Below are positions 60,646 through 64,000 of a stretch of 64,000 nucleotides of DNA, piece by piece. Under the pieces are notes generated by a model. That model did no database searches and was not told where the DNA came from. It saw nothing but the letters and a program-made list of their open reading frames with translations. Source of the DNA: Whitmania pigra (Eukaryota > Annelida > Clitellata > Hirudinida > Haemopidae). Each line of letters opens with the position of its first letter. Position 1 is the stretch's first letter. The DNA lies in contig JAJTWR010000299.1 in assembly GCA_021613335.1 (NCBI GenBank), forward strand, positions 977,501 through 1,041,500. The letters are read 5' to 3'. The position numbers and the translations under genes were made by a program.

Positions 60646-62637
60646 ATGGTTGGCTCGATGTTTGGGAGGCTTTTGAGTTTAAATGGTTTGTAGATTAACC
60701 GCGATTGAATATATTTTGCAAATTTTAACATTTGAAAGATATTTTTAATAGGCTTAAAATCACTGACAATTCAGCAAAGACTATTCGGACAACTAGTCAA
60801 TGAAACTCATCCTCATGTATTGGAAAAGGGCCAGGTGACCCCTGGCATTACTAAAGCAGAATATTTCAGGCGAAGATGCGATTTGATGAAAAATATCTTG
60901 CAAGAGAATCCAAGCAGACCGGTTGTGGCCCTGGTTCCTTCGGCGGGCAAACTGTACATGGCTCCAGACGTACCTTATCCTTTTCGGCAAAATTCTGATT
61001 TCTTGTACTTATGTGGCTTCCAAGAACCAGATAGTGTCTTATTATTAACTAATATTGGATGCAATAGTGAGTTTGTTTTTCTTGTTTGAGTTACAAATAT
61101 ATTTAAGTTTTGCTTGATCATTATCAGACGACTTTCGATCCTTATTGTTTGTGCCAAAAAGAGACAAATTACGAGAACTTTGGGATGGGCCAAGGACAGG
61201 CTCAGAGAGAGCCATTAGCTTAACAGGATGTGATGAAGCTTATAATGTTGATGACTTAGAGAAAGAGCTCTCATCTATGCTCAAGAATGTTAAATCTGTA
61301 GAACTGTGGTATGATGAAGAAAGTTCATTTCATTGCAGCTCACATAAGAAGTACATGAACTGCTTCCACATAGAACAAAAAGTTAAGAAGGTGATGCCAA
61401 TTAAAAGTCACATCCAGAATCTGAGAATTGTCAAATCTGAAGCTGAAATAGCTCTGATGAAACATACATGTAGGATTGGATCCAAAAGCTTGGAAGAAGT
61501 GATGAAGTTCTCAAAATCTGGGGTGATTCATTTTTAATAACCTTATTACACTGGAGCAGATTAATTCAGTTTTATTATGTTCAGGTAGATGAGTCTCATC
61601 TTCAAGCCAAAATGGATTTTGAGTGTCGAATGCTTGGAGCCCAAGGAATGGCTTATCCACCAGTTGTTGCAGGTACTGTATTTTATTAATGCTATAAACA
61701 AGTATTTTCACTTTTAATTTTCTTCCAGTAATTTTCCAATTGCTTGGGCAGTAAATAATGCTTTTACTTGTTTTGTATTAATTAAATTGCTTTTCAGGTG
61801 GTGAACGAGCCAACATCATCCACTACATAAATAATAACCGCATTGTCCAGGACGGGGAGATGGTACTGATGGATGCAGGATCTGATTACTATGGGTATTG
61901 CAGTGACATTACTAGAACATGGCCAGTAAATGGTTTGAGGTTCTACTCTCAATTTCTTATTCTCTGGATATTTTCATTATGCTTTTTTGCTTCTAGGTCA
62001 ATTTTCACCAGCCCAAAAGGAGCTGTATGAAGCCCTTTTGGAAGTACAAGCTACTTGCATATCTTTGTGTAGACCTGATTACCTAACTCTAAACCAGATC
62101 TATTTCATTATGCTCAATTTGCTGGGCAAACAGCTCAAAAGGTTGAACCTCATTAACAGAGATATTGACAAGGAAGAACTGCAGAGGGTAAGCATATTTT
62201 AAGCCATTTTGATAACATTAAAGACTTTCAAATGCCTTCCTCCAGGCTGCTATGTCCTTCTGTCCTCACCATGTTGGTCATTATTTGGGCATGGATGTCC
62301 ATGATGTTGACCAGATGAGTAGATCGATTAAGCTTCAGCCAGGGATGGTTATAACTATTGAACCAGGTTTTTGACTAAAATCTTTGTTCCATTTTTCTAA
62401 AGAGTCAAATAGAATTTAAAATTTATAATATTACCTTCCTAAAGAGTACTTCAATACTTTTCATCTACAGGGGTTTATGTGCCAAAAGATCACACTGATG
62501 CACCAAAACACTTTAGGGGCTTAGGCATTCGAATTGAAGACAACATTCTTGTCACTGAAGATCATCCCAAAAACCTGACTGAGACGTGTCCAAAACTTGT
62601 GGAAGAAATTGAAAAAGTCATGGATGCTAGTCTTTGA
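60646..62637 (+). CDS. XPNPEP3, mitochondrial Xaa-Pro aminopeptidase
   Basis: Eight exons: 60646-60685, 60752-61066, 61128-61522, 61585-61672, 61798-61932, 61997-62187, 62246-62366, 62471-62637, giving 483 residues (human 507). It removes N-terminal residues preceding proline and is linked to mitochondrial and ciliary function. The N-terminal creatinase-like domain (about 15-225) includes [18 protein letters not shown]. The M24 catalytic domain has metal ligands Asp305 (LMDAGSD), Asp316 (CSDITRTWP), His400 ([11 protein letters not shown]), Glu427 (ITIEPG) and Glu451 (GIRIEDN). The N-terminal presequence is short (about 13 residues), so mitochondrial import is not certain, or an upstream start exists. 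AATAAA at 62680-62685. Confidence 0.95.
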
Positions 62638-63633
62638 TTTACGATGGCTTCATATCAAGTCAAGATTTTCACCTAAATGAATAAATATTTAATGTGAATT
62701 TATAACCATTTATTGATTAGAGTTAAACACAAGAGTTTGATGAATTAAAGCCCAAATATATATTATTTTTGTGTCAATGTTTTGAAACCTAGAAGTTTTT
62801 TTGCAGAAATTAAATATGAGTTTGAGGTAATTTTGATCAACTATCTTGTCATTCAATCTTGTTTGCACTTTTGTCTGACTACATGTCATGCAACAACCTT
62901 TACAACATTTTTTCCACAATGGCCAAGTTTCTGGTTAATGAAGCACACAATAAAAGGTGATCAACTGATACAAATTTTGCATTAAAAGCCTCAGAAGGCA
63001 TAAAATCACTCTCCAGGTGAGATATTATGGGAAAATGTGAGAGCAAGTTAAAACAACCACCCTTTACTCCACCAAATTTTTATTTATCCTAGTTATGGTA
63101 CTTGAGTAGTTGCTGAACACATCCGTTGCATACATAGATCAATTTGCAACTGAAAGCAATATTGCAGGCACCTCGGTATTACTGACCATTGCCCATATTT
63201 CTACTAAGAATTAATTTCCCTATAAGGCAAGTCCAAATCATCTCAGTTATGCAACGGACTATAATCAAATAAATAAATAAATTCCCTATAAGGATTTTTA
63301 AAGCACCTGACTCCTAGGCAACTGAGTCTTGTGTGACTACAATTTATCAATGTTTTGAGAAACCAGATAATGGTGGAATTTGTGCTATGGATTGATGACC
63401 AACTGAATGTCGATGCAAATTTACTACCGATAAAATCAATAATTTTAAAAGTATGGTCTTGATGAAGGACCCAGTTTCTTTCTAACAGCAGAAATTACAT
63501 TCACAGTGGTTCTTATGTTTTGCGAAGTGCAGCGGAATTGATGATAATGTAGGTTTGGAATAGAAATATACCCATAAATACAAAAAAAGAGAACAAGGTT
63601 AAATTAAACAGTTGACTTGAACTTTCACAGATA
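62638..63633. other. Convergent 3' flanks with a LINE tail
   Basis: Between the 3' ends of XPNPEP3 (+) and TRAPPC3 (-). Contains the short LINE tail at 63228-63281; no gene otherwise. Confidence 0.7.
63228..63281 (+). mobile_element. 54-bp 5'-truncated LINE tail
   Basis: Same 3' end as the LINE at 55677-56005 (AGTCCAAATCATCTCAGTTA, GCAACGGACTATAATC, (AAAT)n), flanked by the perfect 12-bp duplication TTCCCTATAAGG at 63216-63227 and 63282-63293. Confidence 0.9.
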
Positions 63634-63994
63634 TTAATCTTCTCCTGGAGGAAGTGCATCTTCTAGGCGCTTAATAAATTTCAGTCTGATCTCTGTCAGA
63701 TTATCACCTTTCAGTTGATCTTGCACAAACCAAACGTTGACATCCAACTGCACCTACAATGCAATTTCCTTGGGTAAGAATGGAATTATGGAGGAATTAA
63801 AGCTTTCAAACCATTTCAAGGGCTCCTTTCAATGCCCCACAAATGATGTTAGAATAGTTAAGCTTGCTGTGTTCCTCAGGAAGCTCAACAAATTCTGTTA
63901 AAGGATTTGTTTCCATAAAGAGTGAGAATTCATCCCCTGCACTGCTCCAGTTTGCAACAGCAGGTGTGATACCAAGAAACATTTTGAAAGCCAT
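63634..63994 (-). CDS. TRAPPC3/Bet3, 3' end of gene
   Basis: Two minus-strand exons, 63994-63812 and 63753-63634, giving the last 100 residues (61 and 39). The protein is a core subunit of the TRAPP tethering complex acting in ER-Golgi traffic. Visible family blocks: AFKMFLGITPAVANW, FVELPEEHSKLNYSN, ICGALKGALEMV, FVQDQLKGDNLTEIRLKFI and the tail LPPGED-stop. The exon begins right after an AG at 63995-63996; the 5' part lies beyond the window. The reading frame starts with Met by chance of the splice, so this is not the true start. Confidence 0.92.
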
Positions 63995-64000
63995 CTAGAT

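Overview
This is a stretch of animal nuclear genome: AT-rich, with intron-split genes on both strands, mostly GT-AG introns of about 50 bases to a few kb, metazoan gene families, SINEs, LINE tails, a hAT element and long (TAA)n arrays. A 26-29 kDa-proteinase type cathepsin and a PDGF/VEGF-type factor with a CXCXC tail fit an arthropod or a close invertebrate relative best. No species can be named. All exon joins below were read by eye from splice signals, frame continuity and remembered family sequences; no alignment was run, so single boundaries may be off by a base.

Layout. 1-10.9 kb: gene-poor, but holds two three-exon minus-strand mini-genes (2021-3637 and 4703-5743). Each encodes a signal peptide, a short Ser/Thr-rich stretch and a hydrophobic C-terminus, and the first has a tandemly duplicated TATA region just upstream. 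A decayed hAT transposon lies at 7474-8838. 10.9-36 kb: a dense block of housekeeping, chromatin and ciliary genes: SUDS3 (+, with an AT-AC intron), SYAP1 (-), PRMT1 (-), an unrecognised Ser/Arg-rich protein (-), the ciliary kinesin KIF17 (-), a 26-29 kDa-type cysteine proteinase (-) and LRRC27 (-, with one in-frame stop). 36.7-39.7 kb: an intronless 957-residue multipass membrane protein of no family I recognise. 40.3-46 kb: a secreted cysteine-rich protein and an unrecognised multi-exon gene. 47-48 kb: a C2H2 zinc-finger gene with a 15-residue RS repeat. 51.8-59.1 kb: a second cysteine-rich protein, exon-for-exon like the first, and a Pvf-type growth factor with three symmetric micro-exons. 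60.6-64 kb: XPNPEP3 (+) and the 3' end of TRAPPC3 (-), cut by the window edge.

Repeats tell a connected story. A tRNA-derived SINE and a 5'-truncated LINE share the same 3' tail. LINE copies as short as 54-65 bp still carry perfect target-site duplications, and one LINE copy sits inside a second SINE type within a Pvf intron. No operon-like arrangement is seen. The genes do not form a single pathway, although KIF17 (ciliary) and the growth factor and cysteine-rich genes (secreted) are each informative alone.
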